From NCBI RefSeq assembly GCF_000317045.1, contig NC_019703.1, positions 3,852,934 through 3,916,933 of the forward strand: a stretch of DNA of 64,000 bases, in the 5' to 3' direction. Below are positions 1 to 8,470 of the stretch, piece by piece (the stretch's first letter is position 1; every line of letters begins with the position of its first letter). The position numbers and the translations under genes are program-made. Source of the stretch: Geitlerinema sp. PCC 7407. GTDB taxonomy: Bacteria; Cyanobacteriota; Cyanobacteriia; PCC-7407. Below the pieces are notes generated by a model. It searched no databases. It saw only the letters and a program-made list of their open reading frames with translations, and had not been told where the DNA came from.

Positions 1-199
1 TGGCATCTTGGGTGGCGATCACGGAGCCGACCAGCGCCCCTTTGCCCAGGTGGACGTCGGGCATGAGGGCCACGTGCTTGAAGACAAAGGGCAGGGAGGC
101 GACGTTTTTGGCCATCTGGGTCTCCGCATGCCCCAGTCCGTGGCTCGCCCAGGACAAGACGGGCGCTGGCGTGGTGATGTTGAGGGGTTCGTGGGGCAT
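1..199 (-). CDS. rtcB: RtcB RNA ligase, N-terminal part, cut by window edge
   Basis: The reverse strand from an ATG at 199 stays open to base 1 and gives about 66 residues beginning MPHEPLNITTPAPVLSW and continuing to MPDVHLGKGALVGSVIAT. The MPDVHLGKG segment, with its conserved Asp and His, is the N-terminal signature of RtcB, the manganese- and GTP-dependent ligase that joins 3'-phosphate or 2',3'-cyclic phosphate RNA ends to 5'-OH ends in tRNA splicing and RNA repair. RtcB proteins are usually about 400-480 residues, so only the first part lies here; the catalytic His and Cys residues would be to the left of the window. The spacer upstream is AT-rich around 220-250 and could hold its promoter. 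Identification is by motif recall, not by a search. Confidence 0.85.
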   Translation of the reverse strand, partial: MPHEPLNITTPAPVLSWASHGLGHAETQMAKNVASLPFVFKHVALMPDVHLGKGALVGSVIATQDA

Positions 200-237
200 G
201 AAGGGTTGCCTCGCAATGCACTACGTTATACTACAAA

Positions 238-243
238 TATAAT
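238..243 (+). promoter_or_regulatory. Possible -10 element TATAAT, plus strand
   Basis: A perfect TATAAT lies in an AT-rich patch in the rtcB-rpiA spacer. No good -35 hexamer is at 16-18 bases upstream, so this is only a candidate. If used, it would read toward the hairpin terminator at 653-684 through a stretch with no gene. Confidence 0.25.
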
Positions 244-652
244 ACACAAGGAAATCGCCGTTTCCGAAAGCATTGATAAGTTTCCGTGAGCAGTACAGGG
301 GCGATCGCCCTTGAGACGCTGAGCTCTTCCCTGTCTAACTTGCTAGTTCTTTTAGGCAGCGCGCTCTCTAGCAATTGCGGCTCTCAGCCTGGGCCTTTCG
401 GTCAGGTGCTTCTAGTGCCAAGCAAGACTGGGGAAAGCACGCAATACTCCTTGGAGATCCAAAGTTGCGGTCTTGGGAAAGCTGGCGCGCAAGCGCTCTC
501 ACTGGCAAGGCTGGGCGACCATCGGTGACGGCGATCACCACAAAGGTCAGTCAAGGTCACTCGTGGAGTCCCTGCTGCGTCACCCGCATAATTGCGGATC
601 TTTCTTAGATTTGAGCCATAGCAGAAATGCAAGACTACTCCTAAGGACCAGC

Positions 653-684
653 CGCAGCCCCCACCACAAGGCTGCGATTTTTTT
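653..684 (+). terminator. Rho-independent terminator in a gene-free spacer
   Basis: CGCAGCC (653-659) pairs with GGCTGCG (670-676) across a 10-base loop, and the stem is followed directly by ATTTTTTT (677-684). This is a classical intrinsic terminator reading left to right, yet no gene lies upstream of it on this strand within the window. Confidence 0.65.
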
Positions 685-961
685 CGTCTGGGTCCGGGAG
701 GGCTCTAGGCGAGACAGAGGACGCCGTGTCTCGTACCCAATGCCGATATACTGAACACTGCGAAGCAGGCTGGCCCCAGAGTCAGTCGCTCGCTGTGTTG
801 CAGGGTCTAGGGCGACGGCAATGGTTGAGAGGCTTGCTGGGCGGGGCGCTCTCCGGGCAGCGGAGCTGAGGGAGACGCTAGGGTCAGTCCATCAAATCAG
901 TTGCTGCCATCTTGATCTTAGACTTGGCGACGTGCTCAGTTGGTGAATAGAGGATTGTGTC

Positions 962-1669
962 ATGACCGCAGAAGACCCCATCAAGGTGATGAAGCAGAAG
1001 GTCGGCGAGGCAGCGGCGGCGCGGGTGCAGTCGGGGAGCATCGTGGGCCTAGGCACCGGATCGACCACGGCCTACGCCATTCAGGCGATCGGCGATCGCC
1101 TCAAGTCGGGTGACCTCAAAGACATTAAAGGTATCCCGACATCCTTCCAGGCAACGGTACTCGCCAAGGAATACGGCATTCCCCTGACGACGCTGGACGA
1201 AGTCGATCGCATTGATATCGCCATCGACGGCGCTGACGAAGTGGACCCCCAGCGCAACCTGATCAAGGGCGGCGGCGCAGCCCACACCCGCGAAAAGATC
1301 GTGGACGCGCTGGCGGTGCAGTTCGTGGTGGTGGTGGACAGCGGCAAGCTGGTGGACAAGCTGGGCTCGACCTTCCTGCTGCCGGTGGAAGTGCTGCCCA
1401 TGGCAGTGACGCCGGTGATGCGGATGCTCGAGAAGCTGGGCGGCAAGCCCCAGCTGCGGATGGGCGTCAAGAAAGCCGGTCCGGTGGTCAGCGACCAGGG
1501 CAATCTGATCGTTGACGTGAAGTTCGACAGCATCGACGACCCAGAGGCGCTGGAAAAGACGATCAACAATATCCCCGGCGTCCTGGACAATGGCCTGTTT
1601 GTGGGTCTGGCCGACGTGGTGCTGGTGGGCGACATTCAAGACGGTCAGCCGGTGGTGCGGGAAGTCTAG
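962..1669 (+). CDS. rpiA: Ribose-5-phosphate isomerase A
   Basis: RpiA interconverts ribose 5-phosphate and ribulose 5-phosphate in the pentose phosphate and Calvin cycles. The 235-residue product has the normal length. Visible motifs are the phosphate-binding GLGTGSTT near residues 29-36, DGADEVD at 89-95 and [11 protein letters not shown] at 102-112; K102 and E111 match the catalytic Lys and Glu of the E. coli enzyme, and D89/D92 the active-site aspartates. The ATG at 962 follows a long spacer; no strong Shine-Dalgarno is seen (GAGGATTGTGTC precedes it). A HIP1-based hairpin 30 bases after the stop probably ends the transcript. Confidence 0.96.
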   Translation: MTAEDPIKVMKQKVGEAAAARVQSGSIVGLGTGSTTAYAIQAIGDRLKSGDLKDIKGIPTSFQATVLAKEYGIPLTTLDEVDRIDIAIDGADEVDPQRNLIKGGGAAHTREKIVDALAVQFVVVVDSGKLVDKLGSTFLLPVEVLPMAVTPVMRMLEKLGGKPQLRMGVKKAGPVVSDQGNLIVDVKFDSIDDPEALEKTINNIPGVLDNGLFVGLADVVLVGDIQDGQPVVREV

Positions 1670-1699
1670 GACCGAGAACAACCGTATTTGCGGCATGAG

Positions 1700-1740
1700 C
1701 GCGATCGCCCCTGGTTTCAAGGGCGATCGCGTTTGGTTTT
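1700..1740 (+). terminator. Terminator hairpin built from two HIP1 sites
   Basis: CGCGATCGCCC (1700-1710) pairs with GGGCGATCGCG (1721-1731) across a 10-base loop, followed by TTTGGTTTT. Each arm contains a full GCGATCGC octamer. It sits just downstream of rpiA and is likely its terminator. Confidence 0.6.
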
Positions 1741-1842
1741 GGGCGCAGATCGCAGGGCCAGCCGGGGCGATCGCCCGTCCAAAAGCCGCGATTTCGCTAC
1801 ATTGAGAAGGTGCTTCGTGCCTTGAACCCGAAACCCTACGAA

Positions 1843-3027
1843 ATGATGCAATATCGACGATTTGGGCGAACTGAGCTGCAAATGCCCGTGTTCTCCTGTG
1901 GCGGCATGCGTTACCAGCATTCCTGGAAAGACCGGCCGATGAGCGAGATCCCGGCCGCCAACCAGCAAAACCTCGAGGCGACGATCCGGCGATCGCTTGA
2001 GGTAGGCATCAACCACATCGAAACCGCACGGGGCTACGGCACCTCTGAGATGCAGCTCGGCCGCATTTTGCCGAAGCTGGAGCGCGATCGCTTGATCGTC
2101 CAAACCAAAGTGTCGCCGGACGAAAGCGCGATCGCCTTTCGGGAAACCTGCGAGCGATCGCTGTCCCTGCTCGGCCTCGACTATGTCGACCTTCTGAGCA
2201 TCCACGGCGTCAACAACGAGGAGCTGCTCAACCAGGCGCTGCGCCCCGGCGGCTGTCTGGAGGTGGCACAGCGCCTCCAGGCCCAGGGGAAGGTGCGCTT
2301 TATCGGGTTTTCGACCCACGCGCCCCGGGATATCATTCTGCGGGCGATCGCCAGCGACGCCTTCGACTACGTCAATCTCCACTGGTACTACATCAACCAG
2401 ATCAACTGGCCCGCCGTCCAAGCCGCCACCCAGCGCGACATGGGCGTTTTCATTATCAGCCCCTCCAACAAAGGCGGCCAGCTCTACGAACCGCCCCAAA
2501 AACTCGTGGACCTGTGCGCCCCCCTCAGCCCGATGGTCTTTAATGACCTGTTTTGCCTCAGCCATCCGCAGATCCACACCCTCAGCATCGGGGCGGCACG
2601 GCCCAGCGACTTTGACGAGCACCTCAAGACCCTCGCCCTGCTCGATCGGGCTCAGGAAATCCTGCCGCCCATCCTGGCCCGCCTCGAAGACGCCATGGTC
2701 CAAGCCCTTGGGCGCGACTGGGTCCAGCGCTGGCAAGTCGGTCTGCCGCGCCCCGAGGAAACGCCGGGCAACGTGAACATTCCCGCGATCCTGTGGCTGC
2801 GCAATCTGGCAATCGCCTACGACATGGTGGAGTACGGCAAAATGCGCTACAACCTGCTGGGCAACGGCGGTCACTGGTTCGCGGGCCAGCAGGCCAAGCG
2901 CGTCGCCGACCTCGATCTGCGCGCGTGTCTGCGCAACAGTCCCTTCGCCGCCGAGATTCCTGGCATCCTGGCTGAAGCCGATCGCCTGCTCGGGGGTGCC
3001 GCCGTCCAGCGTCTCTCCCAGGCCTAG
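1843..3027 (+). CDS. Aldo/keto reductase (COG1453-like)
   Basis: A predicted NADPH-dependent oxidoreductase of the aldo/keto reductase superfamily; substrate unknown. The (beta/alpha)8 barrel signatures are present: IETARGYG supplies the catalytic Tyr, with Glu where most AKRs have Asp; IVQTKVSP the Lys; and DLLSIHGV the His. FIGFSTHA and IISPSNKGG follow in the usual order. The C-terminal hundred residues after the barrel are helical and carry only one Cys, so a ferredoxin-like 4Fe-4S domain found in some relatives is not evident. I place the start at the ATG pair at 1843/1846 because homologues begin MQYRRFGRT; an in-frame GTG at 1810 would add 11 residues. Confidence 0.85.
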   Translation: MMQYRRFGRTELQMPVFSCGGMRYQHSWKDRPMSEIPAANQQNLEATIRRSLEVGINHIETARGYGTSEMQLGRILPKLERDRLIVQTKVSPDESAIAFRETCERSLSLLGLDYVDLLSIHGVNNEELLNQALRPGGCLEVAQRLQAQGKVRFIGFSTHAPRDIILRAIASDAFDYVNLHWYYINQINWPAVQAATQRDMGVFIISPSNKGGQLYEPPQKLVDLCAPLSPMVFNDLFCLSHPQIHTLSIGAARPSDFDEHLKTLALLDRAQEILPPILARLEDAMVQALGRDWVQRWQVGLPRPEETPGNVNIPAILWLRNLAIAYDMVEYGKMRYNLLGNGGHWFAGQQAKRVADLDLRACLRNSPFAAEIPGILAEADRLLGGAAVQRLSQA

Positions 3028-3031
3028 GCCC

Positions 3032-4000
3032 CTAGCCCTGCGCCACCCCTAGCCGCCCCCAGCGAGCGCCCAGATACAGGCCAAGCCCGATCAGGGTCAC
3101 ACCGCCCATCAAGAAAATCTGGGTTGCCGTCGCCGCCGCAATGCCCTGAGCCGGTGGATAATCAAACAGCTCCAGGGTCAAAACGTAGGCGTACTGGTAA
3201 GTCCCCACAAAACCAGGAGCAGAGGGCAACAGGGTGCTCAGGCTCACCACCCCCACCAGCAGCAGCATTTGCTGCCAGTTCAGGGCGACATCCACCGCCT
3301 GGAGCACGGCCCACAGCACCGCCCCCTCCAAAAGCCAAATCACCGCTGACAGCAGGACCGCTTGGCGAAACAGGGGGCCGCGCAAGCTGCCAATGCCTCG
3401 GCGAAACTGCTCGAGGCGCTGCACGACCGGGGGCGGTAGCTGAAAGCGAAAGCTCTCGCCGCGGCCCCGGCTCAGCAACCACAACCCCAAAAAGAGCACC
3501 CCAAACAGCAGCGAGCCCGCGATGGTCAACTGGTTCAGTACAGGCTGACCCGGTGCAAAGAAACGCCCCAGCAGCAGACATAGAACGACCACCAAACCAT
3601 CGAGGACTCGCTCCAGGACAATGGAACCGGCGATCGCCGTTCGCGACATCTGGTAGCGCTGCCCCGCAAAATTGGCCCGAAACAGCTCCCCTAGTCGAGC
3701 TGGCAAAATGCTGTTCATGGCATAACCCACAATCAGGGCCAGTCCCACAGACCGCAGCGACAGCTGCTTGATGGAGGACATGATTTGTCGCCAGCGCACC
3801 ACCCGCACCAGCAAGTCCAGCCCATAGAGGGCGATCGCCCCCAGCAGCCAGCTGCCCTTGGTCTGCGCCAAAATTTCCTGCACTTCGCGCCAGCTCGTTT
3901 GGCGCAGCGACAGCCAGAAAAACAAAGCGCCAATTCCCAAGCCGAGCATTCCTCGCAGCCAGGGACGGCCAGCACTAAGCAGTTCAGAGAGTTTGGGCAT
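3032..4000 (-). CDS. Flippase-like / lysylphosphatidylglycerol synthase TM-region family protein
   Basis: A 322-residue integral membrane protein of the UPF0104/YbhN (LPG_synthase_TM, PF03706) family. Hydrophobic segments run from residue 15 to the C-terminus, about eight in all, with the family's NSILPARLGELFRA segment near 115-130, a loop containing SIVLERVLDGL near 145, and a late LPSAPGFVGTYQYAYV motif. The family includes membrane halves of lipid-modifying enzymes and putative lipid flippases; no catalytic domain is attached here, so the substrate is unknown. It converges with the aldo/keto reductase with only 4 bases between stops. Confidence 0.82.
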   Translation of the reverse strand: MPKLSELLSAGRPWLRGMLGLGIGALFFWLSLRQTSWREVQEILAQTKGSWLLGAIALYGLDLLVRVVRWRQIMSSIKQLSLRSVGLALIVGYAMNSILPARLGELFRANFAGQRYQMSRTAIAGSIVLERVLDGLVVVLCLLLGRFFAPGQPVLNQLTIAGSLLFGVLFLGLWLLSRGRGESFRFQLPPPVVQRLEQFRRGIGSLRGPLFRQAVLLSAVIWLLEGAVLWAVLQAVDVALNWQQMLLLVGVVSLSTLLPSAPGFVGTYQYAYVLTLELFDYPPAQGIAAATATQIFLMGGVTLIGLGLYLGARWGRLGVAQG

Positions 4001-4097
4001 AGAACACAGCGGCTAGGGCAAAAGAGAGCCAGTCTTCCTAGCGTCTAGAGCGATCGCCTAGAAGTCAAGCCCCCGCATCTAGCTTGTTTGTGCGTCC

Positions 4098-4865
4098 CTA
4101 CAAAGGACGCTGGGTCGGCACGCCCGGCAGCCGCGGAAACTCCCGCGGCGTCGGCCCCACTTTGCGCAGGTACAGGCAGTTGCGCACGCCCCCGGTCAGG
4201 GGCGTCGCCCAAGACTCCACCGAGGCCACCTCACCGCCCAGGGTTTCGACCGCGGGCTCGAGGGCCTTGGTATCTTCTTCGCTCCACTGGCCCCGGTAGA
4301 GCACCGCTAGGCCCCCCACTCGCAGGAGGGGCAGGGTGTATTCTGCGCAGACCGAGGCCGGTCCCACCGCCCGGATCATCGCCAAATCGTAGCGATCGCG
4401 GTGTTGTTTCTCTTGGCCCAGGGTCTCAGCGCGGCCCACCACAGTGCGAGTATTCATCAGGCCTAGGTCCGCCGTCAGCTTCTCGAGGTAGGTGATTTTC
4501 TTGCGGGTGGAGTCGGTCAGGGTGACTGTCCAGTGGGGACGGGCGATCGCCACTGGCACCCCCGGAAACCCCGCCCCCGTACCAATATCAATGCCCTGCA
4601 TCGGCTGCAGCGCCGTCTCCTCCGCCAGCGCCTCCAGGCGCAGCATCGACGCGATCCCCGCCAGCGAGTCCCACAGATGCTTTTCCCAAAACTCCAGCGG
4701 CTCCGTAATCCGGGTCAAGTTGAGCTGCTGATTGGCCTCTAGGATGTGCTCGTAGAGCCGCTGAAACTGGGCTAGCTGATCCTCAGTCGGCTGCCAGGAC
4801 AGCGTTTTTTGCCAAATCTCTAGCTGGGTCGGGAGGGTGCCCGCAGACGAAGAACTCAAAGTCAT
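4098..4865 (-). CDS. rsmG: 16S rRNA (guanine-527-N7)-methyltransferase RsmG
   Basis: RsmG (GidB) methylates N7 of G527 in the 530 loop of 16S rRNA using S-adenosylmethionine. The 255-residue protein shows the family pattern: NLTRI and WEKHLWDSLA near 49-68, the SAM-binding GIDIGTGAGFPGVPVAI at 91-107, LTDSTRKKITYL, and a later AVGPASVCAEYTLPLL. The ATG overlaps the stop codon of the upstream ABC ATPase gene (ATGA at 4862-4865), so the two are probably translated from one message. Confidence 0.95.
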   Translation of the reverse strand: MTLSSSSAGTLPTQLEIWQKTLSWQPTEDQLAQFQRLYEHILEANQQLNLTRITEPLEFWEKHLWDSLAGIASMLRLEALAEETALQPMQGIDIGTGAGFPGVPVAIARPHWTVTLTDSTRKKITYLEKLTADLGLMNTRTVVGRAETLGQEKQHRDRYDLAMIRAVGPASVCAEYTLPLLRVGGLAVLYRGQWSEEDTKALEPAVETLGGEVASVESWATPLTGGVRNCLYLRKVGPTPREFPRLPGVPTQRPL

Positions 4866-5545
4866 AGCGCAGTAAACGACGTGGATTGGACAGAAGCGGA
4901 CTGGCTGAAAGTCGCGGGCTCAACGGCCACCAACTCGCCATGGTTGAGGGTCCAGCAGCGATCGGCGATCGCCGCCAAATCCCCCGCATCATGGGTCACC
5001 ACCAGCAAACTCCAGTGCTGCTTGAGCTTGGCCAACAAATTCACCAGCTGCCGCCGCATGGACCAGTCCAGGCCCGCCGTCGGCTCATCCAGCAGCAGCA
5101 GATGGGGCTGGCGGATCAGCTGCACAGCCAGGGCCAAGCGGCGCTGCTGGCCCCCGCTGAGGGCCTGGGGCGACGCGCTCAGCGGCAAGTGATCGAGCCC
5201 CACCTCTGCCAAAGCCTGGTGAATCTGTTCGCTGCGAATCTCCGGGTGGCCCAGGCGCAGCTCCTCGAGGATCGTGCCCCCGCAAAAGTGCCGCTCCGGA
5301 AACTGAAACACCAAGCCGCCCAGCTGCTGCAAGTGCAGCGACGTCAGCTCTTGCTCCCGCCAGCACATCTGGCCCCCCGTTTTTTCGGCCAGACCCGAGA
5401 GAATCTCCAGCAGCGTGCTCTTGCCTGACCCGCTCGGCCCCACCACCAAACCCAATTGCTGCGGCGCTAGCTCCAGATTGATCGACTTCAAGATGGCAGT
5501 GGGCGCTGCCGGTGGATGATACACAAGATTTTTAAGATAAAGCAT
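4862..5545 (-). CDS. ABC transporter ATP-binding protein (ECF/CbiO-like)
   Basis: A 227-residue stand-alone ABC ATPase. It has Walker A GPSGSGKST near 37-45, a Q-loop in LVFQFPERHF, the signature LSGGQQRRLA, Walker B LLLLDEPTAGLDW, and the switch His in VVTHDAGDL. The QFPE Q-loop is typical of energy-coupling-factor and cobalt/biotin-type ATPases (CbiO/EcfA), so it may power a micronutrient importer, but no membrane component is adjacent. It is translationally coupled to rsmG, an unrelated RNA methyltransferase. Confidence 0.86.
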   Translation of the reverse strand: MLYLKNLVYHPPAAPTAILKSINLELAPQQLGLVVGPSGSGKSTLLEILSGLAEKTGGQMCWREQELTSLHLQQLGGLVFQFPERHFCGGTILEELRLGHPEIRSEQIHQALAEVGLDHLPLSASPQALSGGQQRRLALAVQLIRQPHLLLLDEPTAGLDWSMRRQLVNLLAKLKQHWSLLVVTHDAGDLAAIADRCWTLNHGELVAVEPATFSQSASVQSTSFTAL

Positions 5546-5830
5546 CAGCTACGCAACGCCACAGCGAGATAAATACACGATAGAAGCAGGCCCCGCTTAG
5601 AAGTGCTTTTAGCCTCCCTAAGGGTGCCGATCGCAGGTCTGCCAACTTGCTTCCATTGTGGCAAACCCGCTGGCCATCCCAGCGTCCCCTGGGCCAGAAC
5701 CCAGCGCTGGAACTTGCCCCGCGCGATCGCGTCAAGCAGTTACGACAAGACATCCCCCGCTTTCGGCTCCGCGTACCCGGCTTTGGCCACAGTCCAGTAT
5801 TCCCCTTTACACCTTACTTCGAGGCTTCCT

Positions 5831-6757
5831 ATGACGGATTGGTTTGCAACTCCCAAACGCCTGACCTTGGCCGTGGCAAGCGTTGCCGTCATGGCCGCTG
5901 GCCTTTGGGCATCCCCCTCCTTCGCCAAGGACCCCTTCCGCACCAGCGATCCCCACGCCATCGGCGACCAGACCGAGGCCGCATTTAATGCGGTCTTCCG
6001 GCAGGGCGACTACGTGGCCGCTAGGCCCTATCTCGAAAAAGCGCTCCAGTCCGAGGCCAGCGACCCTCTGCCCTACAGCTTGCGGGCGTCTCTAGCCTAC
6101 ATGGAAAGCGACTGGGACAACTTCAAGCGCTACGCCACCGATACGCGGGAGATCGCCGAAAAGCTCAAGGCCACCGACCCCCTGCGGGGCAACCTGTACG
6201 TGGCGGTGGGGCACTTCTTGGAAGGGGCCTATGCGATCTCGCCGGCGGGCGCTGGGCCCGTGAAGGGGTCGCCCCAGGCCCTCAGCAAGCTCCAGCAGGT
6301 GTTTGACGCCCTCGACGAGGCAGCCGCGATCGACGAAAACGATCCAGAGCTGAACCTGATCAAAGGCTACATGGACCTGATGGTGGCGGTGTACCTACCT
6401 TTTGCCAAGCCTGGCGAAGCCATCGAGCGTATGGAGAAGTATGCGGGGCCGCAGTACCTGGCCTATCGCGGGATTGCTCTGGGTCAGCGGGACCTCGACC
6501 AGCAAACCGAGGCGCTGGAGTCGGTGGAAAAGGCCCTGGAAATGACGCCGGACAATCCGGAACTGCACTACCTGAAGGCTCAAATCCTGGTGCGCAGCGA
6601 CAAAGATGGCGAGAGCCTAGCCTGGTTTAATAAAGCCCTGGAAAAGCAGGCGCAGCTGCTGCCGCCGGTGGTGAAGCAGATCAAGTGGGAGGCGTGCCGG
6701 GCCGAGAACCGGGTGAAAAACCTCCAGCGATCGTGTCAGGCGATCGCCAATCAGTAG
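5831..6757 (+). CDS. Secreted TPR-containing protein (Sll0314-like)
   Basis: The 308-residue product starts MTDWFATPKRLTL, has a hydrophobic stretch to about residue 30 and a likely signal-peptidase site after SPSFA, so it should be periplasmic or lumenal. The rest is helical with TPR-like repeats, clearest near the C-terminus (QTEALESVEKALEMTPDNPE). The family is conserved in cyanobacteria and its function is unknown to me. The ATG at 5831 was chosen because it gives the signal peptide; the frame is open upstream to 5603 but without a leader. A hairpin at 6838-6861 may terminate it. Confidence 0.78.
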   Translation: MTDWFATPKRLTLAVASVAVMAAGLWASPSFAKDPFRTSDPHAIGDQTEAAFNAVFRQGDYVAARPYLEKALQSEASDPLPYSLRASLAYMESDWDNFKRYATDTREIAEKLKATDPLRGNLYVAVGHFLEGAYAISPAGAGPVKGSPQALSKLQQVFDALDEAAAIDENDPELNLIKGYMDLMVAVYLPFAKPGEAIERMEKYAGPQYLAYRGIALGQRDLDQQTEALESVEKALEMTPDNPELHYLKAQILVRSDKDGESLAWFNKALEKQAQLLPPVVKQIKWEACRAENRVKNLQRSCQAIANQ

Positions 6758-6837
6758 CGGCGCGCAACGGCAAAAGACTGCGGTATGCTGAATTCAGCGA
6801 TCGCCCGTTGATTGCGAATTCAAAATTTTTCATCGGT

Positions 6838-6871
6838 CAGGGGTGGGGTTGCCTACCCCTGATTGTTGTTT
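6838..6871 (+). terminator. Terminator-like hairpin
   Basis: CAGGGGT (6838-6844) pairs with ACCCCTG (6855-6861), followed by the T-rich ATTGTTGTTT. It lies after the TPR protein gene and 36 bases before the DUF3531 start, so it could also attenuate read-through into that gene. Confidence 0.45.
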
Positions 6872-6897
6872 GAGCCGACAATTTTGCCACGCAGCCC

Positions 6898-7347
6898 ATG
6901 GATGTACAGTTCCGCGAATTCGATCCCTTCAATGTCTGGATTTGGCTCCGGTTTAGCACCATTCCTGCCCAGGCTGAGCGGGAGTACGTCGAGGCCGTTT
7001 TCGACGCTTGGTTTACCCTGGGCAAGCTCGGGGGCTTCAATGCCGAAAACCTCCAGGTCCAAGACACCGGTCTCGACATCAGCTACATGGACTACGACAG
7101 CGAAGGGGCCGAAGGGGCCATGATGGCGCTGATGCACAACATGGGCGCGTTCGAGTATGAGGGGCTGTGGAGCCGCTGCTGGTTTGATCTGGGCACCAGC
7201 GACGCGATCGCTCTGGACGTGCTGATCAACTCCCTCAAGCAGCTCAGCCAAGACTATGTGGCGATCGAGGAGCTGATCGTCGGCGGCGAAAACGCCGACT
7301 GGCCGGTGCCGGGGCGCGAAGAACTGGACACCTTCACCTTAGACTAG
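6898..7347 (+). CDS. DUF3531 family protein
   Basis: A 149-residue acidic soluble protein starting MDVQFREFDPFNVWIW, which I recognise as the cyanobacterial/plastid DUF3531 family. No catalytic motif is evident, and the biochemical role is not known. Conserved parts are FTLGKLGGFNAENLQVQ in the first half and EYEGLWSRCWFDLGTSDA in the second. It is followed 63 bases later by a Nudix hydrolase on the same strand. Confidence 0.8.
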   Translation: MDVQFREFDPFNVWIWLRFSTIPAQAEREYVEAVFDAWFTLGKLGGFNAENLQVQDTGLDISYMDYDSEGAEGAMMALMHNMGAFEYEGLWSRCWFDLGTSDAIALDVLINSLKQLSQDYVAIEELIVGGENADWPVPGREELDTFTLD

Positions 7348-7410
7348 CGATCGCCTTGCCCCTCGCGAGGCGCACTCTCTGGACGTTGCACGTTTTCACC
7401 CTTCACCACC

Positions 7411-7842
7411 ATGGGCACATCGAAGCAGATTCGCGTTTTGGCGCTGGGGATTATTCAATCGGGCGATCGCATTTTTGTGGGCGAGGGCTACGACCCCGTC
7501 AAGGACTCCACCTTTTACCGGGCGCTCGGGGGCGGCGTGGACTTTGGGGAGACCAGCTACGAAGCCTTGCAGCGCGAATTTATGGAAGAGATCAGCGCCG
7601 AGCTCACCAATATCGAGTATCTGGGCTGTCAGGAAAATATTTTTGAGTTCAATGGCAAGCAGGGCCACGAGCTGCTGCAGCTCTACCGCTGTGACTTTGC
7701 GGACCCCAAGTTCTACGAGGCGGGGCGGATCACCTTTGCCGAGGGCGATCGCAAAAAAGACGCCCTGTGGGTGGAGCTGGCGCGCTTCCGGTCCGGAGAG
7801 CTGCGCCTTGTCCCCGAGGGATTTCTCCAGTACATCGACTAG
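7411..7842 (+). CDS. Nudix hydrolase
   Basis: A 143-residue single-domain Nudix protein that should hydrolyse a nucleoside diphosphate linked to some moiety X. The Nudix box is complete: GGGVDFGETSYEALQREFME with the following E gives G-x5-E-x7-RE-x2-EE. The substrate cannot be read from sequence. Start ATG at 7411. It converges on moaB with 6 bases between stops. Confidence 0.9.
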   Translation: MGTSKQIRVLALGIIQSGDRIFVGEGYDPVKDSTFYRALGGGVDFGETSYEALQREFMEEISAELTNIEYLGCQENIFEFNGKQGHELLQLYRCDFADPKFYEAGRITFAEGDRKKDALWVELARFRSGELRLVPEGFLQYID

Positions 7843-7848
7843 CCCCCA

Positions 7849-8352
7849 TCAGGGCTGCTGAAGCTGGCCGACCAGGTGCACCAGCTCCGGCAAAATCAGC
7901 TTTTCCAGGGCGAGGCGCACCGCGTTGCTCGACCCCGGCAGGGAAAACACCAGCTTGCCGCGATAGACCCCGGCGATCGCCCGTGAGGCCATGGCCCGCG
8001 AGCCGATCTCTGGGTAGCTCAGCATCCGAAACAGCTCCCCAAAGCCGGGCAGCGTCTTGTCCAGGAGCGCCGCGATCGCGTCGTAGGTGGTGTCTCGCGG
8101 CGCAATGCCCGTTCCGCCATTCAGGATCACCGCTTCGAGGCTGGGGTCCTCGCCCAGGGCCACCAGCGTCTGGCGAATCAAGTCAGGCTCATCCTTGAGC
8201 ACGTGATACGCCGCCAGCGTGTGCCCCGCCGCTCCCAGCTGCTCCTGGATCAGCTGTCCGCTGCGATCGGTTTCGGGCGATCGCGTATCGCTGACGGTGA
8301 TCACCGCATAGGTTACCGACTTTGCTGCTCCATCGGGGTGAGGAATCACCAT
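7849..8352 (-). CDS. moaB: Molybdenum cofactor biosynthesis protein MoaB/MogA family
   Basis: A 167-residue protein of the MoaB/Mog fold, which binds molybdopterin and catalyses or assists its adenylylation before molybdenum insertion. Family motifs are VITVSDTRS near the start, the [16 protein letters not shown] loop with its conserved Asp, and [14 protein letters not shown] near the C-terminus. Other molybdopterin genes are not adjacent. Single gene on the reverse strand, downstream of psb28 with a 118-base gap. Confidence 0.92.
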   Translation of the reverse strand: MVIPHPDGAAKSVTYAVITVSDTRSPETDRSGQLIQEQLGAAGHTLAAYHVLKDEPDLIRQTLVALGEDPSLEAVILNGGTGIAPRDTTYDAIAALLDKTLPGFGELFRMLSYPEIGSRAMASRAIAGVYRGKLVFSLPGSSNAVRLALEKLILPELVHLVGQLQQP

Positions 8353-8470
8353 CGCTGCCCTCTCTTGTCTCCATACAGCACAACAGCGGCCCCAGTCCCT
8401 GGGAAACCGCTGTCAGTTTGGGTCTTTTTTCACGGAAGAATCTTGCGGGTGCTGGCCAGAGCCCGCACTC

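Larger units (their letters stand above)
200..961. other. Gene-free spacer between rtcB and rpiA
   Basis: No reading frame here has a ribosome binding site or a recognisable family. It contains an AT-rich stretch near 225-250 with a perfect TATAAT on the plus strand, a terminator-like hairpin at 653-684, and a second -10-like TATACT at 747-752 that could start the rpiA transcript. I looked for signature sequences of tmRNA, SRP RNA and RNase P RNA and did not see them. The distance from TATAAT to the terminator, about 440 bases, would fit an unannotated RNA. Confidence 0.5.

Noticed and set aside
286-754. Several short frames in the rtcB-rpiA spacer
   Set aside because: They overlap one another in different frames, lack ribosome sites and end across a terminator.
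200-961. tmRNA, SRP RNA or RNase P RNA in the spacer
   Set aside because: Their conserved core sequences were looked for by eye on both strands and not found.
1717-2874. Long reverse-strand frame of 385 codons
   Set aside because: It lies wholly antisense to the aldo/keto reductase, has no family resemblance, and is an effect of GC-rich codon structure.
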